NCBI RefSeq assembly: GCF_958295425.1 | Contig: NC_081143.1 | Coordinates: 12,590,094 to 12,654,093, forward strand | Length of the DNA stretch: 64,000 nucleotides | Source: Solea solea | Lineage: Eukaryota; Chordata; Actinopteri; Pleuronectiformes; Soleidae | Reading direction: 5' to 3' | Shown here: positions 28,001-37,800 of the stretch, piece by piece | Numbering within the stretch: the stretch's first letter is position 1 | Layout: every line of letters begins with the position of its first letter | Made by a program: the position numbers and the translations under genes | The notes under the pieces: model-generated | Databases searched by the model: none | What the model saw: only the letters and a program-made list of their open reading frames with translations | Told to the model about the DNA's origin: nothing

Positions 28001-31000
28001 TTCAAAAAACGTTTATTTATACCATTTCTATGGACTACTAGAAAATAAAAATTCAAACTTCTAACAAAACGACTTGACTTAGTTAAAGTTACGTTTGGTA
28101 TAAAAACAATATAGTTTAGTCAACAAAACGACTTGTTATGAAAATATAAGTAGGTCCATGGTTCTCAAACTGTGGTATGTGTACCACCAGTGCTATACGA
28201 TCTTCCTCCTGGTAGTAAAATAAATAATGTTCTCCTGTATATATACCAGGGTATGTGACCAGAGTGTGTAGAAAATGAGACAAATAACAAAATAGTAATA
28301 AATTAAATAATAATAATTTGAGTAACCGCTAATTTATATGAAGTATATGTGAGGAAGAGGAAGATGACGAGAGAATAAATCTGACTTTGCTCGACCTGTT
28401 TACACCACTGTGTTTTAAAGTCAACGATAATGTGTTACCCAAAATGACTTATTTAGGAAGAAAAAAAGAACATTTAAACTTTACTTTACTGAAGTAAGTA
28501 AATTCAAAATAAGTGCAGCACAAGAGCAGCAGGAAACAATCTACATTTAACAGATCTCTACATTTATTCTACTGCAGCTATCAAACTTATAAGATTCATT
28601 ATGAATATATATATATTCAAAGGGAGGGTCTGAAGTTGACTCCTCCCCCTACCATAAATAACCTGCAAATCACTCCCTGTGGATCAAAGCCTGGTCATTT
28701 AGTGCCTACACTCACACAGAACAAGCACAGATTAGCTCTGTCTCTGTGGTAAAGGTTTGAAAAAACATCATATCAGCTTTTCAGCCAATACATGAAGAGA
28801 AACCTCTGTTTTCAAACCCTTTCTCTGTCCCTGTTCACCTGAAACCCTCAATCTGTGTCTGATTACCCCGGCCGACAGCAGACACACTGAGTCCATTCTG
28901 CACCGGCGTTCCCAGCATACACTTCTCTCCTGACTGCCATTTCCGGGCGTTCGATCCCCCTGCACCACTCCTCTCCATGGCTCACAAAAAGATCCCTGTG
29001 TGTGTCAGGAAGACTCTCCCCTCTAAATAGACTGATTTATTCAAGGAACTCTTTTTTTGCCTCAGTGGAGGCCAAGACAAACTGCTCTCACAGCAGCAGA
29101 TCGGAACATGTCCAGTCCTCCAGTCCACGTCGCACACACTCTCAATACGACTTCTCATCAGTGGAGAGTCTAACATCCACTGCACTGAAGCAGCTGGTCA
29201 AATCAAGCTGTGATGAACATTAGAAACAGGCAGAACTGAAGCCGACCAGTCTGTTGCACTTACGTCTGCGCCTGGAAGACCTGAAGCTCCAGGTACTCCA
29301 TCTCTGCCGTTATCACCATCAGGGCCCTGAAACACAAATTAAGCTTCCATAATCGCTGTCCCCCCAAATAATTCATTTGAAAATATGCAGTTTTATAACA
29401 AAATTGAACTTAAAATCATGTAAAATGAGGAAGCATTGGCAATACAAAAGTATGAAGCATTGTTTTCATGTTTTTCCATTGATATATGACACTGTTGCTC
29501 ATAGAAGGAATCCTTTAAACTGATTCATTGTTATTAATGAAGTCCGCAAGACATTTAAAGTCCACTCACTGGGCCACCGTTCACTGTGGAGTCTTCTCCT
29601 CTGTCGCCCTGGAAACGCAAGAAGAAGGAAGAAAAAGGATGGATTTTTTTCTTAGATAAGATAAGATAAGTAATGAAATATGCCATTTATTGCTGACAAG
29701 TAAATTAATAAATGGCTACATACACCAGAAGTGTGAAGAAACATTGAAAAAACAAGTAATCATTTAATTGAAATTGTTTTTTTAGTTTTTTGTGATATAG
29801 GAGCTTAAATCCTCTGTATGGCCCTGCAGGTGTTTACACAAGGTTTTAGAAAAATTAAGCTTAACTTAACTTAAATTTCAAGGAGTGGTAGAAGTTAATA
29901 AAATGACTAAATAACATCACAGTGACAGAGAATATAGTTACAGATTTCAACACATTAAACATCATCATTTATTTCTTGAGCTGATTAACTTTGAAAAGAA
30001 AACGTGAGCAAAGGCACAAAACACCAACTCACATCAATGCCATCCACTCCGGGCACACCAGCTACTCCGGGGGGCCCTGGGGGGCCTCTGGGACCGACTG
30101 GGCCCCTCTGCAAAACAAACACAAAAATCACTTTTAGCTATTTCTTCTTTTTTTTTACTTTTCCAAATGTTTTAAAATCATGCAGTGGTGGTGCTGCTGC
30201 TGCTGCTCACACAGAGTCTCATTGTTTGGGTGAAAGGTTGTGAAAGTGAACCTTGTTTCCAATTACAGTCCCATTATAGCACCTTTAAGTATGTGTATGT
30301 GTTCAGATTACTGTGCTGTCTGCAGCTGATTGGTGCCATGTGTGTCCACACACACACACACATGAATAGATTCCACTTTTTCGATAAACTGAAAAAAAAA
30401 ATTTTTTAAGAATAAATCTTTCATGAAGAATATGCTGTAAAAAAAACATCACTTTGACTTTATTTCCCCCTGTTTTCATAGCCACACACTGTGTGTCCAT
30501 GTAATAACAACACACAAGATAATGCAGTATGACTTATAATTTGAGGACATTTGGTAAAAAGCTCAGAGGAAGCTGAAAGAAAAACTACCAAAACCAAATA
30601 TACAAAGCAGAAAAAAATGACATGGTTGGACTTATTGGTATGAAAAATAAATACTTGTATGAAATTGTGTTCATATAACTTGTTTGAATTAACTCAATAA
30701 TTTGAACTCTGACCATTTTCCTTTGTTTTCTCACACTGCTTTGTACAGTTTTAAGCAGATTAACTGGATGTCAGAACAGTAAGAGTAACAAAGAGTATGA
30801 TTCTATAATATCATAAGAAATATGGCATCTACTCATTACTGAACAACACAACCAAGCTCAAAGTTACTCTCAAGCATCATTCAGACAGTTATATATATTT
30901 CATTTTATGTTCTAGAAAGCGTCAGCAAGTAGAGTACAGTAAGATCTCTGTTACTGAGCACTTGTGTCTCACCTGAGCAGAGCAAATCAGCACAATTTGC

Positions 31001-31047
31001 AGTAAAAGCACCAACAAGGACGCCCGACTGGTCTTGAACAGAGCCAT
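13079..31047 (-). CDS. col9a1: Collagen alpha-1(IX) chain, short form without NC4 domain
   Basis: Type IX collagen coats cartilage and notochord type II fibrils. Thirty-two coding exons (5' to 3': 30973-31047, 30033-30107, 29570-29608, 29264-29326, 27928-27981, 27759-27794, 27646-27669, 26284-26337, 26135-26188, 25560-25592, 24734-24790, 24563-24616, 24423-24476, 24252-24305, 23323-23376, 23186-23239, 22330-22383, 22144-22197, 21987-22040, 21853-21897, 21507-21560, 21007-21060, 19951-20004, 18248-18319, 17619-17654, 17468-17512, 17213-17245, 16171-16317, 15963-16017, 14619-14807, 13786-13863, 13079-13281) join in phase to 2061 bp, 686 aa. Exon 1 is a signal peptide ([12 protein letters not shown]...CSAQ) followed directly by COL3 Gly-X-Y. 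NC3 has CPNACP, NC2 has [15 protein letters not shown] and [10 protein letters not shown], and the C-terminus ends ...CESSQC...KGPNEM; all resemble COL9A1 rather than COL9A2 or COL9A3. Many exons are 54 bp, typical of collagens. No laminin-G-like NC4 exons lie upstream. Oddities: Ala for Gly in COL2, and an interrupted COL3. The paralogue letter is uncertain. Confidence 0.95.
13682..13713. repeat. 32 bp perfect palindrome
   Basis: CATGTATGTGGTATAT followed by its exact reverse complement, with no spacer, in the last col9a1 intron. It sits at the end of an (AT)n tract (about 13,625-13,682). It could form a cruciform or be the remnant of an inverted AT microsatellite. Confidence 0.9.
14930..15290. 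mobile_element. Possible hAT-like MITE remnant in a col9a1 intron
   Basis: The stretch opens with AGGAATGGGCAC and closes with GATCCCATCCCT, giving short inverted ends around AT-rich sequence. Similar GGGATGGG ends occur on non-autonomous fish hAT elements (from memory). No clear target-site duplication was identified. Confidence 0.3.
16541..16580 (+). mobile_element. Retroelement 3' tail fragment
   Basis: CATTTGGGATCAATAAAGTC resembles the 3' tail shared by many fish LINE and SINE copies. Only the tail is recognisable. It lies in a col9a1 intron. Confidence 0.4.
19167..19616. repeat. Diverged direct duplication, period about 276 bp
   Basis: The segment 19,167-19,345 recurs at 19,443-19,616. 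Shared landmarks are GGCTCTAT, AAAAGAACTACAACATAATA, ACACACATCACTATA and GGCTCTAGACTGG. A third, shorter match lies at about 20,404-20,460. All are in the col9a1 intron between 18,320 and 19,950. The copies are clearly diverged, so the event is old or the pieces belong to a dispersed family. Confidence 0.7.
19635..19850 (+). mobile_element. tRNA-derived SINE remnant
   Basis: The head GGGCGACAGTAGCTCAGTCG and a B-box-like GGTTTGATTCC match the tRNA-like head of common fish SINEs. The body (TGTGTGATATAAATGTGCTG, then GAATGTGTGCGTGAGTGGG) is partly recognisable. It is intronic in col9a1. Confidence 0.6.
22740..23000. repeat. Dispersed fish repeat, unnamed family
   Basis: Phrases such as CTTTGACCTCCGAAATTTT, TGTGCCAAATGAGAAGAATT and TTCTTGAGATGACAG match the style of the longer copy at 26,620-27,060. 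It appears to be an old copy of the same family, intronic in col9a1. Confidence 0.45.
26620..27060 (+). repeat. Dispersed fish repeat, longer copy
   Basis: The stretch repeats the pattern 'GTGACCTTTGACC..., gtccatgaatg, tgtaccacatttgaaaatattccctg, ttttgagatattgtgttca' in two internal rounds. I associate this with an abundant non-coding fish repeat whose class I cannot state. It fills most of the 26,338-27,645 intron, together with a CCACCAGGGGGC motif at about 27,088. Confidence 0.5.
28155..28290 (+). mobile_element. hAT-like MITE fragment
   Basis: GGTTCTCAAACTGTGGTATG followed by GTACCACCAGTG resembles the terminal region of non-autonomous hAT elements common in fish. It is intronic in col9a1. 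Related pieces lie at 32,140-32,225 and 34,430-34,560. Confidence 0.5.
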
Positions 31048-32640
31048 GGTCTTCCCACGGCTGAGGACAAGAAAATGCTCACAGTCCCTTTCTTCCCAGA
31101 TCAGAGACGGGGATCATGCACCGTCCACCTGTCAGTATCCCCCCAACTGAAACCCCACTGCCTGCTGAAAACGCTGGATGTTAGAAAAGTCCGGATTATT
31201 CATGAGAGGCTGAGAGGAGGAGGAGGAGGAGGAGGAGAGCTTCTCTGCAGAAACAGGGTAAAAAGTGTCTGACCTTTACTTTGACATGGAATCATTTAAA
31301 GCTACAGTAAGCAGCACATTTTTGACATTACTGATCAGCAATTATCTTATTATCAATAATAATAAGATAATAATTATTATCAGCTCTTTTTGTGTTTACA
31401 TCTCATGTCACAGCTACATTCCCATATTGCACACACAGCTAGAGGGAACAACATCACTACACTGGTAACGTGAGATGACTGCAAACAGGTTGGGGTTTGG
31501 CTGAAATCACAAAGAAAGAAGGGTCCATGAAAAGTTTCACAGGTGAAAAAACCCAGATGTTCAGCAGTTTGAGGGTGTATACACACAAACACAGTGTTGG
31601 GTTAATTTAGTCTAGGTTTGTTTAAATGATTAGTGCAGGATTACTTGCTACAGTTTCATTTGTGACCAGTTAAAGTAGTTAACTGTTGGCCTTAAGCCTT
31701 TGGGAACATGGCTTTGTAGACCTTTGACGTAACTAAAACTTTAGTTCCATTAGATAAAGGGCACCGTGGACACTTTGATATCTTTGACGGCTATGACTGA
31801 TAGAGGGATAGGGAGATATGTATTGGTAAATAGCGAGCATTTTGGCCCAAAATGTTTGGGTGTTGATTTGTCCATTGGACGCTGTACTAGGTTTGGTGTT
31901 TTGTTGGTTTTTGACCGTTATGTTACTGTTAAATAAATAGATCCTCATTCACGACCTGGAACATCAAGGGAATATTTCTATGTGTTGATGATGTTCCTTC
32001 ATTCTGCCAACTATTCAGTCCTGGATTTAGCCTTATTACAAATGAGAGTGTCTGCTGGACTGCTGCCAGCGTTCAGTCCTGACGGATTCCAGGACAGGTC
32101 ATGAAAACCTTTTAACAGTCTCAGCAGGGAGGTAGTCCATAGACCAGGATTTCTGATTGTCCAGCAAGTACCACCAGAGGAAGATTGTGTACCACCGGTG
32201 GTACACGTAACACAGTTTAATGACATACTGTACACAAACAGAGCTGCTCTCTGTCTCTATCAGTGATACTGCAGCCTCACAGCATGACTCTTCTTTTTAA
32301 TCTTCTCTACTTCATTTCCTCATCTTTAGGAATTTTAAACAAAGAGGCAGAGCTTGTCTGTGTGTTCCTATTAAATTGGTAGCTGAGTGTTGATCACTTA
32401 TAAGTCACTTTGAATAAAGGTGTCTGCCAAATGTACTAATTGATATAAAGGAATATAACATAGTGTCATATATATATATATATGTGTGTGTGTGTTTGTT
32501 TGTTTGTTTTTACATGGTCGACTGGACTACCTAATTAACCGGAGGCAAACAGCACCCACGCTAAAGAGCGAAAAATATGAAAGTCAGCTTCAACCGATAG
32601 AGGGCAGCAGTTCGTCTTTGAACCGTCGACCCTGCCGAAA
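31048..32640. promoter_or_regulatory. Shared upstream region between divergent col9a1 and hyls1
   Basis: About 1.6 kb separates the col9a1 start codon (minus) from the candidate hyls1 first exon (plus). It holds a (GGA)n tract at 31,214-31,237, which reads as a CT-rich tract on the col9a1 sense strand, plus AT-rich sequence and a hAT-like piece at 32,140-32,225. No TATA box could be assigned. In mammals the short COL9A1 transcript uses an internal promoter; here the equivalent would be the only one. The small ORFs have no recognisable content. Confidence 0.5.
32140..32225 (-). mobile_element. hAT-like MITE fragment
   Basis: GTACCACCGGTGGTAC and AGTACCACCAGAGGAAG are the reverse-strand counterpart of the piece at 28,155. 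It lies in the col9a1/hyls1 intergenic region. Confidence 0.45.
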
Positions 32641-32825
32641 CCGAGACCGGAAGTTTGCTTGACGCGACGAAGAAAGAGCGGAAGTGAGCGTGAGAAGGCG
32701 TCTCTTTCGAAGCTCGTTAACGGCTGTTGTCTTGGTGCTGAGCGAACATGTAAACACGAACAATGACAACAAACTTTGCCGTTTAATTATGCGTCATAGA
32801 TTCACCGAAAATGGTTTACGAGTAG
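32640..32825 (+). promoter_or_regulatory. Candidate hyls1 promoter and noncoding first exon
   Basis: A locally CpG-richer island in AT-rich surroundings carries two ETS-type sites, CCGGAAGT (32,647-32,654) and GCGGAAGTGA (32,678-32,687). It ends at a good splice donor (GTAG followed by GTAAGAAG, exon end 32,825). The next strong acceptor on this strand (TTTTTTCCCCTTCAG, exon from 34,805) precedes the hyls1 start codon, so this would be the 5' UTR exon of a TATA-less housekeeping promoter. The transcription start is not determined. Confidence 0.5.
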
Positions 32826-33039
32826 GTAAGAAGATACACAACTTTGTGTTTGCTGCGTTGTATTTCCTCTGTAAAATGGTTAACTTGCTAGACTTCCTTT
32901 TAAAACATGTGATTGAAATGTATACACAGCATACACAGCATTACAGCTACATACAATACTAATAGTGTTCAGTTGAGTTCGGGGTAGCTTAACACAAACG
33001 GCACAAAGCGACATTGTTTACATTGCGAATGAGACATGA

Positions 33040-33265
33040 GATGCCCAGGGCCGATCCAAGTCTTCATGGGGCCCTAAGCAAAATCAGACTTTGAGGGTCG
33101 CGGGGGGTGCTGTACCAATCTCAGCTGACATAGGGCGTTCACCAGTCCCTCACAGGGACACACATAGAGACAAAGAACCATCCACTCTCACTCTCACACT
33201 CACAGCTACAGTCAATTTAGAGTGTCCAATTTGCCTAATCCCCATTGCAGCCTAAGAGCCAGGCT
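33040..33265 (+). mobile_element. Fish retroelement remnant in hyls1 intron 1
   Basis: GGGGCCCTAAGCAAAAT is followed by CACAGGGACACACATAGAGA and GTCAATTTAGAGTGTCCAAT, phrases typical of old fish retroelement copies. The rest of the intron (33,270-34,430) is AT-rich with nothing further recognised. Confidence 0.45.
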
Positions 33266-34429
33266 GTAACAAAAATAGGGAGAGAAGATGAGGTCTAGTG
33301 CAAAACAATGATTTATTTGCAAATTTAGGATTAAATATCAGTGTCAGTCATCAGTAGGTGTAGGCAGGTATGTGTGGATGCATAAAACAAAACTAAACTA
33401 AAGCAAACAAACAGCTGTGCCAAGGCCCATGCTGATGGTGTCTGTATCCATGAGAGAGAGAGAGGAAGGAAGGCTTCTTAAAACAAGTGGTGTGTCCAGG
33501 TGTAGCTCATCCCTGTGATGATGACCCCGCCTCCAGGCCTGAAACAAAACAAAGAAGGCCAGCAACACTCCCACAAGAAAACCCATGCACACACAGGGAG
33601 AACAACTTTGTGTGTATGCACTGCTAGAGTGGCATACTCAGCTAAGGTCCATGAAAATAATCACAAAAATCCAGAAACAAACTATTTTCCTGCCCACAAT
33701 TTTAAACCTACACAGATAAAAAAAATGTTTTTACATAAAAACGTTGCTATGGTTGTTGTGTAACCCTGTGTGTTGTTTTCATTCACATATGACTTGTGGT
33801 TTTTCTTCAAATCACCTAAAAGTGCAGAGAGTTCTGGCCAAACCTCCCATTGACTCTCATGTTAAAACTCTACTTTGGAGTTTTTAATAAATTAAGACGA
33901 GGGTGATTTTAAAACAGTAATTTCTCTGTCAATTCACACCCGTTTCTCACAAATTTAAATGTGGGAGCTCCTGAAAGCCTCCTGATGCTCACAAACCATT
34001 TAATCTGTATCTTCAACCATTCTTGAAATAGGACAACTTTAAAACATGCTGTTTCTCTGTTTTTTACTAGTTTTGGACAATTACAAACAGGTGATTGGAA
34101 GAGGGAGGGGCTTGTGCAACCAGCTGCAAGAGTCAGTCTCTGTCTAAACACTACTTTGTCTAAAGACTTCAAGTTTTAAAGGTTCAGTCCATCCAGCAGC
34201 AAGAAGCAGGCATGATGAAAAGTTCATTGCGGAATTTTCTGGTATTGGCTTTCATCTTAAATGGTAGCTAACAATCTCAGAAGAATGGTCTTGTGTTGAT
34301 TTTCCCTTGGTATTCAAAATGTCACAATACTAAGAGGTATACTGAATACAGTGTCAGCCTACGAAATAAAACAAAAGACAATGCATTTAAGGTAACCATG
34401 AATAGTACTATATATATTATTTTCTAGAC

Positions 34430-34560
34430 CAGTGGTTCTCAAACTTTTTATACCAAGTACCACCTGAGAATAGATTGAGCTCTCTCAGTAACACCATTAT
34501 CACCAACAAAATACATGGAGTAAATAGGCCAGGCAAAGTCAACTACAGACTTTTCACAGG
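34430..34560 (+). mobile_element. hAT-like MITE fragment
   Basis: CCAGTGGTTCTCAAACTTTT followed by ACCAAGTACCACCTGAGAA matches the terminal sequence of the same hAT-like family as the 28,155 piece. It lies in hyls1 intron 1. Confidence 0.55.
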
Positions 34561-34841
34561 AAGCAGATTTATTCCAAGACAAATTGCTCTCTCATCATCC
34601 TTTTCCTCATATGTACTTCACACACTGGTATAGAGACATTAGATTAAGACGTGTGTGTAATTGCAAAGACATAAGACAAACACTCTATTGTGTCCAGGGG
34701 TAATTCATTTCCACAGCACTGCACAAATAATCAGTCAAATTAAAATCTACTTGAATGGCAGCAAAAATAACTTGGTAATGTAAGCTGTGTTTTTTCCCCT
34801 TCAGATTTTACACAACATATTTGATGAAGAGCTGAAATATT

Positions 34842-37800
34842 ATGGATTACCTGGATTTCTCAGAAGAGGAAATTCAGGAACAGCTGGAGATCCTTGGCTA
34901 TAAAAACATTCCAAAACACAGGCTGCGTGAATTCAAACAAGGTTTGTTTGATCATGAACCCTCCTTCCCTCTTTCCGCTGTATATTGTAGCTTGTTTTGA
35001 CTCTAAATATTTACATTGTTCATCTGTAAAAGTGAAAATTGGCCAACGTCTCATAACATTCAAAACAAGGCAATCAGAGAGGGCAGACCTTACCCCATTC
35101 ACGCAACAATCCTCTGGCAGCTTCTGGTGGTCATATTGGCAAGTGTGGAAGCACAAACAGACAGATAGACAGAGCCACCAAACCCAATACTTCACGCTCA
35201 CTCCATGGGGTGAAGTAATAAAAGGTTGATTTTCAACAAAACGTGTGTGTGTGTGTGATATCTATGATTTCTCAATTTAGCTATCGCTCTTTTTATCATG
35301 TCAGAGCTTGATGAACTGATTCGATGTGGCGAATGGAAAGCCTTCACTTCAGTTGCCCAGAAAAATTCCACCAAACCTCAGCCTATATCTCAGCCAAGTC
35401 CCCCTGCCTACACCAAAGAAAAAGGTCAGGATGCATATCTACTGTAACTGTCAGATGTCTAGAATAATAGAATTATATTTTTGTCAAAGTATAGACTTTT
35501 CAAAATGACCCTTTTCCTGTGTTTTCTCTGCAGTTAGTCAGTGCTACATTAGAAACAGTGGCGAGGGATTTTTCTTGCATTCATCCAAAGCAGATGAAGA
35601 GAAACAGGTAAATGCTGTCAACACAATGTCATGTTCAGGATTCAGCAGCAGTAAATACCGGCATTTTTTCTTAGAAAAAGGTTAAAAACTCAAAACTATC
35701 TTAGGTCACTTTTTTCAGTCACTGTTTTGCAGCAATGTCCAGCTTCATTTAGGGAAAAATGCATCTGTGGAAAGATTTTATATAACCTCAGATTGACTTT
35801 TTGCACAGTCAATGTCTTGTCAAGTGTGGTTGTGATAATCAACCACATGCATTTACATCTGGTATTGACATGCGTCTCCGGGGTCCACAAAAAGATCTGA
35901 TTGCTATCCGATCATGGTCATCACTCTCTAATACAAAGATTTTCATAGCAGCCTTGAAGTGCAAATCAAAACGACAAATAAGATAAAAAAAATTAAAACA
36001 TTTGCTGTTTGATTACAATTCAAGGCCACTGTAGTTTTAAAAAGCAGAAGGTTGTCTGTTAGCTGCGTTCACACTGGTTGCAAAGTCCACATACATCCCC
36101 TCTGACATTTTCTAGACTGGATGTATGTGAGAACACAAACACTACACTGGACAATTACTGCAAATTCTCCTGCCAACTCCATAGTCAGTTTTTAGATAAT
36201 GTCCGAGAACACAACAGGAAAAGCTCTGTATAATTCACAGGGGGTGGGTGAGCTAATGTTCTATCTCGTGCATGCTCGAGTCAGGCTTCATCCTTCACCT
36301 GAATGTTCTCTTTCTGTGCTTAACGCACCTGACCCAGACGATCTCCCACTGCATTCATCATATGTGAACTGTTTTTCAACAGAGTCAAGCACAGGTGTGA
36401 CTTTGTTATATATGTATATGTATTATATGCAACACTCAGGTGCTCACCACCTGCCAGAACAGAGACAATGGTCGGCAGCAGGAATACACTGACTCTTACG
36501 CTCAGCACTCGGTGGCTCCAAAGCTCCAGCTGCCTGCAGGTGCTCCCTCACGGCTACAGGTGGAGCCAGACCCCGAGGACACACTCCAACCACCGCTCAC
36601 AGACAGCTACACGTCTTCCCCAGACTACCAGGGGAGATGCCTCATCAAGAGAAAAGTCCTGAGGTAATAATGAAAAGACAGACTGTGGATGAGTTTAATG
36701 ATCCTGATGACCTGAGTTTAATAGCACATTTTCACGGCAGCTTTTTTGACATGTTTTAGCAAGAAAAAGTGCTGGTGTCACTGATCACATTAACAACGGC
36801 TCTTTTCAGTTTATTTTTTTAACAGTCTACAGTGAACCAGCATGTGTGATTTTTTTCTTTATTTTGCATTATTGGAAATTGTTTTACATCATCAACGTAG
36901 CTCTTAATAACACATATGTAATGATACATTTACAGCCAAGCTATAGCCATTGAAAAAAAATAGTTTCATCAGTATAGCAAACATGTGCGGCCCTCAGTCA
37001 CATCCTGGTCACATGACAGAGGTTACACAAGTCTCCTTATAGCATATTACTTGCACAAAGCATTCATGTGTGCAGTCTATTACCACCTCAGTGAATCTTT
37101 CTGTTGTTATTTCTTCTTATAGGAAACATAAAGGACAGTCTCTGGTCTGCGATGAGTCGTTCTACAGTGACTACTCAGGTAATTTACATTCAACATTTCT
37201 CTATAATGTTATACAGAAATGTTTGGGTTGAACCTGTAAATAATAATTAAGTGAAAAATAAAATGATAACAGATGGGAAACTTTTGGGCATTAAAATCAA
37301 AATAAGTAAAATTATTCCAGTAATACAGAAAAAGTAAAAAATCCAAGTGATAAATGATATGACATTTAAAAGGAGTAAATACAAAGAAGTGTATGTGTAC
37401 TACCTGTAATCACCAGCAGGGGGTGTTTTGGCAGTTTTGGCATTTGAGGCTCTCGGACGTTTAATCCTCTTAGCTCCCTCTTTAAGCCTCTTGAACACAG
37501 ATGACACACTGCACAAACCTCCACAGGGAGTCCAAGTCCACAATGTACAAAATGTACAATGCTCAGTTGGATGAGGGTAGCAATGATGATGATGATAAGA
37601 ACTCCCTTTTCTCATCTTTTTGGTCCGATGGAGAGAAACATGAGGAGGAGGAGGAGGAGGAGATTATTGAGCGAATGGTTATTGAAGATGAAGCCAAATT
37701 TGTAGCGGAGGCAGGGGCCTCACTCCTGGAGGCCTCAGAGGACGATAAACCTAAACTGAAGGACCAGGGGAACTTCACCGAAGAAGGTTCAAAAGATGGA

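Noticed and set aside
36199..36492. 97-residue plus-strand ORF beginning before hyls1 exon 4
   Set aside because: It is mostly intron; the true exon starts at 36,440 and uses a different frame.
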